A DNA stretch of 64,000 nucleotides, taken from the NCBI GenBank assembly GCA_000421065.1, contig ATWD01000001.1, positions 1,232,001 to 1,296,000 of the forward strand, given 5' to 3'. The position numbers were made by a program, and so were the translations under genes. Under the pieces are notes generated by a model. It did not search any database. It saw only the letters and a program-made list of their open reading frames with translations, and was not told where the DNA came from. This document shows positions 9,194-17,493 of this stretch, one piece after another (position 1 is the first letter of the stretch; each line of letters opens with the position of its first letter). This stretch comes from Acidobacteriaceae bacterium TAA 166 (GTDB lineage: Bacteria; Acidobacteriota; Terriglobia; Terriglobales; Acidobacteriaceae).

Positions 9194-10678
9194 CTAACGG
9201 CCGCGATTGCCGCGGCTGGGACGGGAGCCGGAGCTCGCACCACGGGGATGCGAGGCGCTGCGACCCGAGTTCGCCTGATTGCCTCCCGCTGAACCTTTGC
9301 GGCGGCCGCGGAAGCTAGGACGTCCCTGGTTGGCAGACGCCCCTGTCTTCGCTGCCGTCTCGCCACGCCAGGACCGCGTCTCGAGCGCCAGCAGAGCCTC
9401 GAGTCCATCGGCCTTGGCTCCAGCTGCGGGCGGGGCCTGAATGGAGTTGAGATCGAGGGGCTTGTTGCGCTCCTCCTTCTCAAGGTTCTTATCGGCCTCG
9501 CGCCAGTCAAACTTGATGCTGAGCTCGCGCTCCATCTTGCGGGCATCGTGCCGCTCCTGCGGCATGACGAAGGTCGTCGCGACGCCCTTGGCCCCGGCGC
9601 GGCCCGTACGTCCGATGCGGTGAACGAAGTCCTCGCTGGCGTTGGGCAGGTCGTAGTTGACGACGTGCGCGATGTCGGAGATATCGATGCCGCGCGCCGC
9701 CACGTCGGTCGCCACCAGCACCCGGTGTTTGCCCGTGGCAAAGCCCTTGAGCGCCGAGGTTCGCTGCGACTGCGAACGGTCGCCGTGGATCGCGTTCGAG
9801 TCGTGGCCCAGCTTCTCGAGCTTGCGCGCAATGCGGTCGGCTCCATGCTTGGTGCGCGAGAAGACCAGGAAGCTTCCCTGCTCCTCCTGGAGCATCTGGT
9901 TCAGCAGGCCGAGCTTCTGGTCCTGCATCACGGTGTAGGCGCGCAGCTCCACGCGGTCGGAGGGCTTCGAGGTGTTGCCGATCTGGATGCGGACCGGATC
10001 CTTCACGTAGTCACGCACGATCTCCTGAATATTGGCGTCGAGCGTGGCGGAGTAGCACATAGTCTGACGACCGCGCGGAACCGCGGTCACGATGCGGCGG
10101 ATCGCCGGCAGGAAGCCCATGTCGAGCATGCGGTCGACCTCGTCGAGGACGAACATGTCCACCTTCGAGAGATCGATCTCGCGGCGACGGAGGAAGTCCT
10201 CAAGCCGGCCCGGGGTAGCGACCACAAGACGCGGTCCGCGGTCGAGATGGTCGAGCTGCGTGTTCTCCGACAGTCCGCCGCAGATCAGCACGGCGTCCTG
10301 CTTGAGGCCGGGCATCAGCTTGGCGTAGTTGTCGAGCACCTGCATGGCCAGCTCGCGCGTGGGCAGCAGGATCAGGGCGCGGATGGGATTGCGCTTGCCG
10401 CGCGTGCTGGGGGTCGAGGTGGCGTCCAGCTTTTCGAGGATCGGAATCAGAAAGCTCAGCGTCTTGCCGGTTCCAGTCGAGGCGGTTGCGAGGATATCGC
10501 GGCCCTCGAGCGCGGGCGGAATGGCACCGGACTGGACGGGAGTAGGCGTAACGAATCCTGCTGCCGTCAGGCGAGCCTTGAGGGAGTCGGAGAGGTTGAG
10601 TTCGGTGAAGCGAGGGAAGGAGGGGGTGGCGCTCGAGATGGCGTCCAGAGTTTCAGTTACTTCTAAAGTTGAGGTCAA
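9194..10678 (-). CDS. DEAD-box ATP-dependent RNA helicase
   Basis: A 494-residue superfamily 2 RNA helicase that would unwind short RNA duplexes in ribosome assembly or RNA decay. Motifs in order: Q motif (FTELNLSDSLKARLTAAGF...PTPVQ), Walker A ATASTGTGKT, PTRELA, a variant motif II LDEVD in place of DEAD, SAT (CYSATL), and in domain 2 HGDRSQSQR, DVAARGIDI and HRIGRTGRAG. The C-terminal tail (about 420-494) is rich in Arg, Gly and Ser (RPSFRGRRKGSAGGN), an RNA-binding extension seen in RhlE-like proteins. The start is TTG with AGGA 6 nt upstream. A gap of more than 450 bp precedes it, so a long leader is possible. Confidence 0.92.
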   Translation of the reverse strand: MTSTLEVTETLDAISSATPSFPRFTELNLSDSLKARLTAAGFVTPTPVQSGAIPPALEGRDILATASTGTGKTLSFLIPILEKLDATSTPSTRGKRNPIRALILLPTRELAMQVLDNYAKLMPGLKQDAVLICGGLSENTQLDHLDRGPRLVVATPGRLEDFLRRREIDLSKVDMFVLDEVDRMLDMGFLPAIRRIVTAVPRGRQTMCYSATLDANIQEIVRDYVKDPVRIQIGNTSKPSDRVELRAYTVMQDQKLGLLNQMLQEEQGSFLVFSRTKHGADRIARKLEKLGHDSNAIHGDRSQSQRTSALKGFATGKHRVLVATDVAARGIDISDIAHVVNYDLPNASEDFVHRIGRTGRAGAKGVATTFVMPQERHDARKMERELSIKFDWREADKNLEKEERNKPLDLNSIQAPPAAGAKADGLEALLALETRSWRGETAAKTGASANQGRPSFRGRRKGSAGGNQANSGRSASHPRGASSGSRPSRGNRGR

Positions 10679-11150
10679 GGTAGTCCTTCAGTAGGGCCGT
10701 TTGATCGGCGGTGTCCTTCGGTGCAGAACGATGCGCCGGGCGCATCATGGATTCCGGGGTATCAGCTTGCCCTGCATCGGGCATGTACACTGCTGCACGG
10801 CGAGAAAGATCACGATTGATCTTCCATCGAAGCCAGAGCAACCAATGCTGTCTTCCCGTTCTTCGGAGAAGAAGATGGTAATGAGGCGCCACAGTCTCTG
10901 GCCAGATCCCCGGTTCCATATTTGGGATCTTTGCCTGCAACGCTCTCGCATCGTGATTCTCACCGATGCACATACAGAATAACACAGTGGAAGAAGGGAG
11001 CGTGACTTATCTTCTGCCCCCATGCACCTCATATTCCGGGTTGCGTCCCATACGTTACCATCCCAACAGGGATTAGAAATCGAGGTCGTCAGCTATCGAT
11101 GCAACGTGCGAGGCGAGGGGATCCAAAGTTAAGAGAAATACCGGAAGAAA
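10679..11150. other. Intergenic region between the divergent helicase and flippase genes
   Basis: This 472-bp divergent region contains no gene I can support. A 110-codon minus-strand ORF (10653-10985) overlaps the helicase start out of frame and has no recognisable features. Near the helicase there is a GC-rich palindrome, GATGCGCCGGGCGCATC (10730-10746), and a looser one, CCCTGCATCGGGC (10771-10783). These would lie in a long helicase leader RNA, if there is one. Confidence 0.35.
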
Positions 11151-12773
11151 ATGAACTTACCGAAGAATTCGCTCGAGGACCCTTCGGATCGATCTTCATC
11201 GGTCCACTCACCCGCTCCTCCGGTCATCGTCGAAAAGCCTCGAAGTGTTGTCGCTACCTTCGCACGCAACGCGCTCTTCAGCGTAGGACGGCTTTTGATC
11301 GCCACCCTCGTGGCCCTCGTTTTGCCCTCGTATCTGACCCATCGATTGCCCGTTGAAACGTATGGCGCGTGGGTTCTCATTCTGCAGATGGGAGCCTATG
11401 TCGCTTACCTGGACTTCGGTGTTCAGAACGGGGTTTCGAAGTTTGTCGCAGAGTATGAAGCCAGGGGGGATTATCAGGGCGCCAGCCAAAGAGCCAGCGC
11501 CGGACTTGCCATCATGCTGTGGATGAGCCTTGCGGGTGCGCTCCTGACTGTCGTCCTGGCATGGCGCGTCCCTTCACTTTTTCACGAGATGCCTGCAGCG
11601 CTCTATCGAGATGCTCGAATCAGCCTGCTGTTTATCGGCATTTCACTCTCCTTTGGGCTGTTCTGCTCGGTCTACTCTGCAATCTTCCTGGGACTTCAGC
11701 GGTATGCCGTGCCGATGGTCATACTGACGATCAACCGTGTGCTGTTCACAGCTGTTATCTGTTCCGCAGTGTTCTTCCACAGCAGTCTGGCCTTGATGGG
11801 ATTGCTGGCTGCCCTGGTAAATATCTTTACTGGACTGCTGCAGATTGCTGCATGGCGCAAGATGGCGAGCCACATCCGCGTCAGCCTGTATGGCCTCGAC
11901 TACGGCATAGTGAAAAAGATGCTGGCCTACTGTTCGGTTCTTGCGATCTGGACCGCGGGCATGTTGTGCGTGACCGGCCTGGACGTAACGATCGTTGCCC
12001 GGTACGACTTCAGCCAGACAGGCTTCTACTCCATTGCCACCCTGCCGACCAATTTCATGATTTCGATACTTGCGGCTGCACTTGGGCCCTTTCTGCCCAC
12101 GACTTCAGCCTTGAGTGTGCATCATAGTCCGCAGGAGATGGGAGGAGTTTTATCCCGAACGACAAGGTATTCCACCATCCTTTTATTGCTGAGCGGGCTT
12201 CCGCTTTTGGTAGCCGCATATCCCATACTGCAGCTATGGGTCGGCTCGACCTACGCGCTACATACGAGCACCTATCTGCGCATTTTGGTTCTGGCCAATA
12301 TCATCCGGAGCCTCTGCGTTCCCTATGCTACAATGCTGGTTGCGACGGACAGCCAAAGGGTTGCCATTGCAGGCGCTCTGGCAGAGGCTATCGTCAATAT
12401 CGTAGTTAGTATTTACCTTGCGCGCCATATAGGAGCGGTGGGAGTTGCAATTGGAACCTTGCTGGGTTCCTTCGTGAGCGCCACAACGCACTTCGTATTC
12501 AATATGCATTACACCTATTCGAAGTTTTCCATTCCACGAGTGCAGTTATTTCTTCAAGGGGTACTTCGACCCGGCATGATCATGGCGCCATCCCTTCTCC
12601 TGTTTCCCTTCTGGCGGTCTACGACGAATCCATCCCTCAGTCCATGGATGTGGGTTTGCTGGGCGACGACGACACTTCTGATCGCCTGGTTCGGTGGTCT
12701 GACTTCAGAGGAACGCGCCCGTCTCGTGGGGTTCACCAAACGTCGTATGAAGTTGTCGACAAGCTACAGCTAA
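11151..12773 (+). CDS. Oligosaccharide/polysaccharide flippase (Wzx-like)
   Basis: A 540-residue multi-spanning membrane protein of the polysaccharide-transport (MOP/MATE-like) superfamily. It would flip undecaprenyl-linked glycan units across the inner membrane. A short cytoplasmic tail (1-35) is followed by about 12-14 hydrophobic helices. Typical features are the early ARNALFSVGRLLIATLVALVL helix, FGVQNGVSKFVAEYEARGDY, and the later LVLANIIRSLCVPYATMLVATDS. It begins a four-gene plus-strand group with a methyltransferase and two glycosyltransferases, which supports a role in surface-glycan export. GGAAG precedes ATG 11151. The group reads less G+C-rich than its surroundings. Confidence 0.88.
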   Translation: MNLPKNSLEDPSDRSSSVHSPAPPVIVEKPRSVVATFARNALFSVGRLLIATLVALVLPSYLTHRLPVETYGAWVLILQMGAYVAYLDFGVQNGVSKFVAEYEARGDYQGASQRASAGLAIMLWMSLAGALLTVVLAWRVPSLFHEMPAALYRDARISLLFIGISLSFGLFCSVYSAIFLGLQRYAVPMVILTINRVLFTAVICSAVFFHSSLALMGLLAALVNIFTGLLQIAAWRKMASHIRVSLYGLDYGIVKKMLAYCSVLAIWTAGMLCVTGLDVTIVARYDFSQTGFYSIATLPTNFMISILAAALGPFLPTTSALSVHHSPQEMGGVLSRTTRYSTILLLLSGLPLLVAAYPILQLWVGSTYALHTSTYLRILVLANIIRSLCVPYATMLVATDSQRVAIAGALAEAIVNIVVSIYLARHIGAVGVAIGTLLGSFVSATTHFVFNMHYTYSKFSIPRVQLFLQGVLRPGMIMAPSLLLFPFWRSTTNPSLSPWMWVCWATTTLLIAWFGGLTSEERARLVGFTKRRMKLSTSYS

Positions 12774-12839
12774 ACTCAAAAAGAGTTCCCTTCGAGTTCT
12801 GTGCCACCCGGCGACAATCACTGCAGGAAAGGCTGTCGA

Positions 12840-13454
12840 ATGAAGTTTGAGTTGGAGTATGCGTATTGGGCCTCCGTTGCGGGGGGCCTGTTGAAACCGA
12901 AGGTCCCGGTCATTCAGTATGTTCCCAGACATCGCCAGCTCCCTTCCAGAACGTTGCCGGTGGTCTCGGCATGGAAGGGAATCGAAAGTATTCTTGCCGA
13001 TATTCTTGAGCGATTTCAGATTGGTACGGAACGCTGCCTCGAGTTTGGGGTGGAGTTCGGCTACTCAACCGTAGCCTTGTCCTCCTATTTCGACTCGGTT
13101 ACAGGGGTGGATCTCTTCTACGGGGACAAACACACAACCGATAAAAGAGATCTCTTCCATGAGACCTCGAGCCAGCTCTCGGCGTACGAGAATATCAAGC
13201 TGGTACGAAGCGACTATCGAGACTGGATTCGCAAGGACGATGGACCTTACGACATGATCCATGTCGATATTGTTCATACCTATGCAGACACATTCGCTTG
13301 TGGTCTGTGGAGCGCGATGCATTCGAAATGCACCCTCTTTCATGACACGGAGAGTTTTCCCGCGGTCAAGCTGGCTGTCAAGGAGATTTCTCGCCAGACA
13401 GGCAAGAAGTTCTACAACTTCGAAGAAAGTAATGGTCTCGCAATTCTCGTCTAA
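12840..13454 (+). CDS. Class I SAM-dependent methyltransferase
   Basis: A 204-residue protein with a class I methyltransferase fold. The SAM-binding motif I is CLEFGVEFGYSTVALSSYFD, followed by the acidic strand end SVTGVDLFYG and a motif IV-like DMIHVDIVHTYADTFACG. Proteins of this type in glycan clusters often methylate sugars, but the substrate is unknown. GTG 12801 would add 13 residues; ATG 12840 is preferred because AGGAAAGG lies just upstream. It sits 66 bp after the flippase and 20 bp before the next glycosyltransferase, so it is probably co-transcribed. Confidence 0.82.
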   Translation: MKFELEYAYWASVAGGLLKPKVPVIQYVPRHRQLPSRTLPVVSAWKGIESILADILERFQIGTERCLEFGVEFGYSTVALSSYFDSVTGVDLFYGDKHTTDKRDLFHETSSQLSAYENIKLVRSDYRDWIRKDDGPYDMIHVDIVHTYADTFACGLWSAMHSKCTLFHDTESFPAVKLAVKEISRQTGKKFYNFEESNGLAILV

Positions 13455-13474
13455 ATGGTGAGAAGGCAAACGGT

Positions 13475-14329
13475 ATGGCCAGACCAGGCATTCTCACGAT
13501 CATCGTGCTCTACAAGCGTTCTCTGGAAGAGAGTGAGGCGTTTGTATCGCTGCGAACGATTCTGCAGCAACGGCCCGATCTCGCGGAATCGATGAAATTG
13601 TTGGTCTACGACAATTCTCCGACTACGCACGATGTCCCCGCGTTCCCTGCGGAAACTTGCTATGTTTCCGATACGAGCAATGCCGGACTGGCATGCGCCT
13701 ACAATGCAGGATTACAGCTCGCAGGCGACGAGAACATCGATTGGCTTCTGCTGCTGGATCAGGATACGTTACTGACCGAAGCTTATTTGGCAGAAGCAGT
13801 TGCACTCGCGCATTCTGCCGATGGTCGTTTTGATGCCCTTGTTCCGAAGCTAATTGAAGATGGGGTGGTGCTTTCTCCCCACTTGCCGCTTACACTTCGC
13901 CATCCAAAACCGATCGACATTACAACCTATGGAATTTCTGCGAGGGAGCTCCATCCTTATAACTCCGGATCGCTTGTGCGGGTGAGAACGGTACAGCGGC
14001 TCCAGGGCTTTCCGAAGGATTTTCCGATCGACTATCTGGATCATGCGACCTTTCGAATTCTTCAAACCGAGGGCGGGAAGATTTTTGTCATGCGTGCGGC
14101 ACTTGAACATAAGTTATCGAGTAACCATGCAAACAATTCAAATGATCCTTCCGTATTAGCACGACAGAAAAATACATTGCGGGCTGAGCACGCGTTTTAT
14201 CGACGATATGGAACGATTCAGGAGAAGTTTTATCATCATGTTCGCCTTGTATGGCGAGCCTGGAAAGCTCTGCGAGCGGGCTCGTTCAAACAGGGGTATC
14301 TCCTCTTAAAAACAGCTGTCACGCCATGA
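13475..14329 (+). CDS. Glycosyltransferase family 2 protein (rhamnosyltransferase-like)
   Basis: A 284-residue GT-A inverting glycosyltransferase. It begins GILTIIVLYKRS; NAGLACAYNAGLQLA and the metal-binding LLLLDQDTLL (a DXD variant) resemble RfbF/WbbL-type rhamnosyltransferases. No membrane segments are visible. AAGG lies a few bases before ATG 13475. The stop overlaps the ATG of the following glycosyltransferase (ATGA), which indicates translational coupling in a surface-glycan operon. Donor and acceptor sugars cannot be assigned. Confidence 0.87.
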   Translation: MARPGILTIIVLYKRSLEESEAFVSLRTILQQRPDLAESMKLLVYDNSPTTHDVPAFPAETCYVSDTSNAGLACAYNAGLQLAGDENIDWLLLLDQDTLLTEAYLAEAVALAHSADGRFDALVPKLIEDGVVLSPHLPLTLRHPKPIDITTYGISARELHPYNSGSLVRVRTVQRLQGFPKDFPIDYLDHATFRILQTEGGKIFVMRAALEHKLSSNHANNSNDPSVLARQKNTLRAEHAFYRRYGTIQEKFYHHVRLVWRAWKALRAGSFKQGYLLLKTAVTP

Positions 14330-15354
14330 GCCATCCGTTGCCGCAACCCGACACCACACGGCCAAAAGAGGAATCGCCTGCAAAGTCACGAGTTGAGGTT
14401 CTCTTGGCAACCTACAATGGCGAACGCTTTCTTCGCGAGCAGATGGAGTCTATTCTAGGACAGACTCACGGGAGTTTTAGGATCCTGGTTTCGGACGATG
14501 GGTCGAAGGATGGCACCGCGGCAATCCTCAGGGAGTTCTCTGCACGATCTCCCCAAAGTATATCCCTCTTATCTGATAGCACTCCGACGGGACATCCGAA
14601 ACGTAATTTTTTGCGGCTGATGAAAGCATCGACCGCGGACTATCTCTGTTTTTCGGACCAGGACGATATGTGGCTGCCGGAGAAGATCTCGCTCACCATG
14701 CAAGTGATGAAACAGCTTGAAGAACGTCACGGCTTGTCGACTCCGGCCCTGGTATTCACCGATCTGCGCGTGGTCAATGAACGGCTTGAGATCTTGAACC
14801 CCTCTTACTGGAAGCGTGCGGAGGTGCGCCCTGAAAATGTTCATCATCTTTCTCGGCTCCTCGGGGAGAATGTCGTTACGGGATGTACGGTCATGATTAA
14901 CCGCAGCCTGCGCGACCTTGCCATCCAGATGCCGGAGGAAGCAGAGATGCACGACTGGTGGGTTGCGCTTCTTGCAGCCACGTTCGGCGTCTCTGCCATC
15001 GTTCGAGAGGCTACGGTTCTCTATCGTCAACACGCTTCCAACGTCGTCGGATCTTCCGAACAGGACCTGAGCTTGGCCGGCGTTACCACGCGGGTCTTGT
15101 CTAATCAAAACAGACGACAGGAACGCCTGAGGTGCGAACGTCAGGCCGAGGCATTGTTACGGATTCATGGCGAACAGATGCCTGCAGAGAAGAGAGACAT
15201 CCTCGAAGCCTATCTTCTGAGCGGGCGAAGCGAGAGCGCATGGACTCGGATAAGAACGATGGCGCGGTATGGGTTTTTTCGCGGAAGCTTCTTGAAAAAT
15301 ATCGCCACGGCCATCGATCTCCTTCGAGAGAGGTCCATCGCAGATCCTTCGTAG
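14326..15354 (+). CDS. Glycosyltransferase family 2 protein
   Basis: A 342-residue GT-A glycosyltransferase. The donor-binding N-terminus is RVEVLLATYNGERFLREQMESI, followed by ILVSDDGSKDGT, FSDQDDMWLPEKI (the DXD-type metal site) and a conserved MHDWWVALLAATFG segment. This pattern is common in rhamnosyl- and related transferases of O-antigen clusters. The frame extends to 14251, but the ATGA overlap with the preceding gene makes ATG 14326 the better start. It is the last gene of the group; msrA converges on it 28 bp downstream. Confidence 0.88.
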   Translation: MSHPLPQPDTTRPKEESPAKSRVEVLLATYNGERFLREQMESILGQTHGSFRILVSDDGSKDGTAAILREFSARSPQSISLLSDSTPTGHPKRNFLRLMKASTADYLCFSDQDDMWLPEKISLTMQVMKQLEERHGLSTPALVFTDLRVVNERLEILNPSYWKRAEVRPENVHHLSRLLGENVVTGCTVMINRSLRDLAIQMPEEAEMHDWWVALLAATFGVSAIVREATVLYRQHASNVVGSSEQDLSLAGVTTRVLSNQNRRQERLRCERQAEALLRIHGEQMPAEKRDILEAYLLSGRSESAWTRIRTMARYGFFRGSFLKNIATAIDLLRERSIADPS

Positions 15355-15384
15355 ATGTCTTCTTCCCTCTTTCAAGGGACATCT
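15353..15384. terminator. Possible hairpin between convergent gene ends
   Basis: AGATGT (15353-15358) can pair with ACATCT (15379-15384), with an inner CCCT/AGGG helix. It spans the stops of the glycosyltransferase and msrA. There is no clean T-run, so the terminator function is only suggested. Confidence 0.3.
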
Positions 15385-15859
15385 AGATATGACAGCTGAC
15401 CATGCCGCGTTTTTCGAGATACCTCTGGTGATACTCCTCAGCCTTCCAAAATGCACGAGTAGGGGAGACCTGCGTCGCAATTGGATTGCGGTAGGTTCCT
15501 GACGCATTCAGCTCCGTGATCTTGGCTCTCGCCTCGGAGAGCTGCCGCTCGTTATAGGTAAAGATCACCGAACGGTATTGGGTTCCAAGATCCGGTCCCT
15601 GCCGGTTGATCTGTGTCGGGTCATGCATCGCGAAGAAGGCGTCCAGCAGCGCCTCATAGCTGATGCGGGAGTTGTCGAAGCTGACCTGAACCACCTCCGC
15701 ATGGCCAGTGCGGTCAGTACATACATCTTTATAGGTCGGGTGCTCGAGGTCTCCGCCTTCGTAGCCTGCCGCTGTGTCGACGACTCCAATAATTTCATTG
15801 AACTTTGCTTCCACGCCCCAGAAGCATCCTGCTCCAAACGTAGCCTTCTCGATTGCCAC
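15383..15859 (-). CDS. msrA: Peptide-methionine (S)-S-oxide reductase
   Basis: A 158-residue MsrA that reduces the S-epimer of methionine sulfoxide in oxidised proteins. The catalytic GCFWG motif is at residues 11-15 with nucleophile C12. VEAKFNEIIGVVDTAAGYEGG, the HAEVVQVSFD strand and DPTQINRQGPDLGTQYRS are all family signatures. The C-terminus HQRYLEKRGMVSCHI keeps a Cys that could resolve the disulfide. No signal peptide is seen, so it should be cytoplasmic. No msrB is adjacent. Confidence 0.95.
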   Translation of the reverse strand: MAIEKATFGAGCFWGVEAKFNEIIGVVDTAAGYEGGDLEHPTYKDVCTDRTGHAEVVQVSFDNSRISYEALLDAFFAMHDPTQINRQGPDLGTQYRSVIFTYNERQLSEARAKITELNASGTYRNPIATQVSPTRAFWKAEEYHQRYLEKRGMVSCHI

Positions 15860-16156
15860 TCGTGTTACTCCTTTGCTGCAAACTGCACCTTACTGCGGGG
15901 TTAGACCATAGGCCCGGGTTTCAAACGAACAATATCTATTGGATGCTCTTCGATACAGATTTGTCATCACCCGGAAGATGAATAGCGGGGAACATTTTGG
16001 CTGCGGGAACGTGATGCTGTCAATGGAGTCGCAACCCTATCTTTTTATCCATCGCATGGCTCTCTTCCCTCATCGAATGCGAGCGGCCTTTTGTGCGATT
16101 CCGCACCAGCCAGGTACAAGCCAGGCGCTGTGTCTCCCCGATTTTGGGGAGGAAAA
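15860..16156. other. Intergenic region upstream of msrA
   Basis: About 300 bp between the msrA start and repeat copy b. I see no credible gene; a plus-strand ORF (15939-16358) continues into the repeat and looks artefactual. A small hairpin, CTCCCCGATTTTGGGGAG, lies at about 16133-16150. Confidence 0.4.
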
Positions 16157-16343
16157 GCGATGGCCTGCTGGCTGGGGCCCACTACGCGTGGGGCGGTCAC
16201 TTCGTGACGTGTATGTCGGCTTCGCCGTGGGCCTCCCGGCGGTCGGCGCGAAGATTTTCGTAAGCGACTCACTCCGAAGGGCAAATACGCGTCACGAAGT
16301 GACCGCTCCACGCGCAGTGGGCCCGCGCAGCAGCGCTGTTCTT
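16157..16343 (+). repeat. Full-length copy (b) of the dispersed palindromic repeat
   Basis: It begins GCGATGGCCTGCTGGCTGG and ends GGGCCCGCGCAGCAGCGC followed by TGTTCTT. The left arm (CACTACGCGTGGGGCGGTCA) and the right arm (TGACCGCTCCACGCGCAGTG) are inverted copies. The centre has CGGTCGGCGCGAAGATTTTC. Confidence 0.88.
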
Positions 16344-16369
16344 GTAATCAAACGCTAGGTCGATACGAC

Positions 16370-17281
16370 CTAGCCGCGCTTACGGCTCGCGGAACGCGAG
16401 GACGGTGGCCGTCGCCTTGAAGACTTAGGAGGAACGGGCTTCTTAAGCTGTGCGAACTCCGGTGTCTTCTGCTTCGCAACCACCTTCTGCCCCTTCGCCG
16501 CACGGCCAAGCGCCGTGACCTCGCCTGGAGTCAGCTCACGAAACTCTCCCGGAGGAACGTCGAGGCGCAGCGCACCATAACCGATGCGCCGGATCTTTTC
16601 CACGTGATGTCCAATCTCCTCAAACATCTTGCGGATCTGACGATTTCGCCCCTCCGTCAGGGTCAGCTCAAACCAGGGATTGTCGCCTCCCCGAGCCTTC
16701 TCGATCTTCGCCGGAGCAGTAATAATACGGTCACGCCGTCCGCTGCGAATCTCGTCGAGACGTCCACGATCGATCATGATGCCGCGGCGCAGCTGCTCCA
16801 GCCCCTGCTCGGTCGGAACCCCGGAGACCTTCACCAGATAGGTCTTCTCGACCCCGGCCGCGGCCTTCGAGAGCCGGTTGGCCAGGTCGCCGTCGTTGGT
16901 CATCAATAACAGCCCCTCGGAGAGGTAGTCAAGGCGGCCCACAGGGTAGAGGCGCACGCGGTCGCCATGCGGCCCGCGTTTGCTTTCCATCAACTGCATC
17001 ACCGTCGGCCGCTTCTCCGGGTCCACGAGCGTCGTGACATACCCGCGCGGCTTGTTGAGCATGTAATAGCGCTGCTGCTCGCGGCCCTGCAGCAGCTTGC
17101 CGTCGACACGGATGTGGTCCTGGTCGAGGTCGGCGCGCGTCCCGAGCTCCGTCACCACCTGGCCGTTGACCTGAACCCGTCCCTCGAGGATCAGATCTTC
17201 GGCCTTGCGGCGGCTGGCAATGCCTGCCTGGGCAAGAATCTTCTGGAGGCGCTCGCCCCGCGGTTCCGTGGACTCGGTCAT
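16370..17281 (-). CDS. rluB: Ribosomal large-subunit pseudouridine synthase (RsuA/RluB family)
   Basis: A 303-residue pseudouridine synthase. An S4 RNA-binding domain (RLQKILAQAGIASRRKAEDLILEGRVQVNGQ, about 10-60) precedes the catalytic domain with PVGRLDYLSEGLLLMTNDGDLANRL, where the Asp of GRLD is the catalytic residue, and GRNRQIRKMFEEIGH. The tail after about 260 is Lys/Arg/Pro/Ser-rich. The frame extends to 17428, but the first extra residues are read from a repeat copy; ATG 17281 starts just before the S4 domain. rluB downstream of scpB is a common order. Specificity for 23S U2605 is inferred from the family. Confidence 0.9.
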   Translation of the reverse strand: MTESTEPRGERLQKILAQAGIASRRKAEDLILEGRVQVNGQVVTELGTRADLDQDHIRVDGKLLQGREQQRYYMLNKPRGYVTTLVDPEKRPTVMQLMESKRGPHGDRVRLYPVGRLDYLSEGLLLMTNDGDLANRLSKAAAGVEKTYLVKVSGVPTEQGLEQLRRGIMIDRGRLDEIRSGRRDRIITAPAKIEKARGGDNPWFELTLTEGRNRQIRKMFEEIGHHVEKIRRIGYGALRLDVPPGEFRELTPGEVTALGRAAKGQKVVAKQKTPEFAQLKKPVPPKSSRRRPPSSRSASRKRG

Positions 17282-17367
17282 CTCTCTATTAGACCAGTTT
17301 TCTTGAGAGAAAACAGAGCAAACCATCCTGGCTTGCCCCAGTCGTATCGACACCTTTTGGGGGGGTA

Positions 17368-17479
17368 AAGAACAGCACTGCCGCACGGGCGGCAGTCCAC
17401 TTCGTGACGTGTATACCGCCTTCGGCATGGGCCTCCCGCTGGTCGGCGCGAAGAGCTGTGGGCCTGGCCGGCAGACCGT
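17368..17479 (-). repeat. Partial copy (c) of the dispersed palindromic repeat
   Basis: In plus orientation it begins AAGAACAGCACTGCCGCACG and ends GGGCCTGGCCGGCAGACCGTC. It keeps one inner arm (CACTTCGTGACGTGTATACC and CCGCTGGTCGGCGCGAAGA), while the opposite arm is missing. It lies between rluB and scpB. Confidence 0.8.
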
Positions 17480-17493
17480 CAGCCTGAATCCGG

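Noticed and set aside
10653..10985. 110-codon minus-strand ORF upstream of the helicase
   Set aside because: Overlaps the helicase start in another frame, no Shine-Dalgarno support, no recognisable features.
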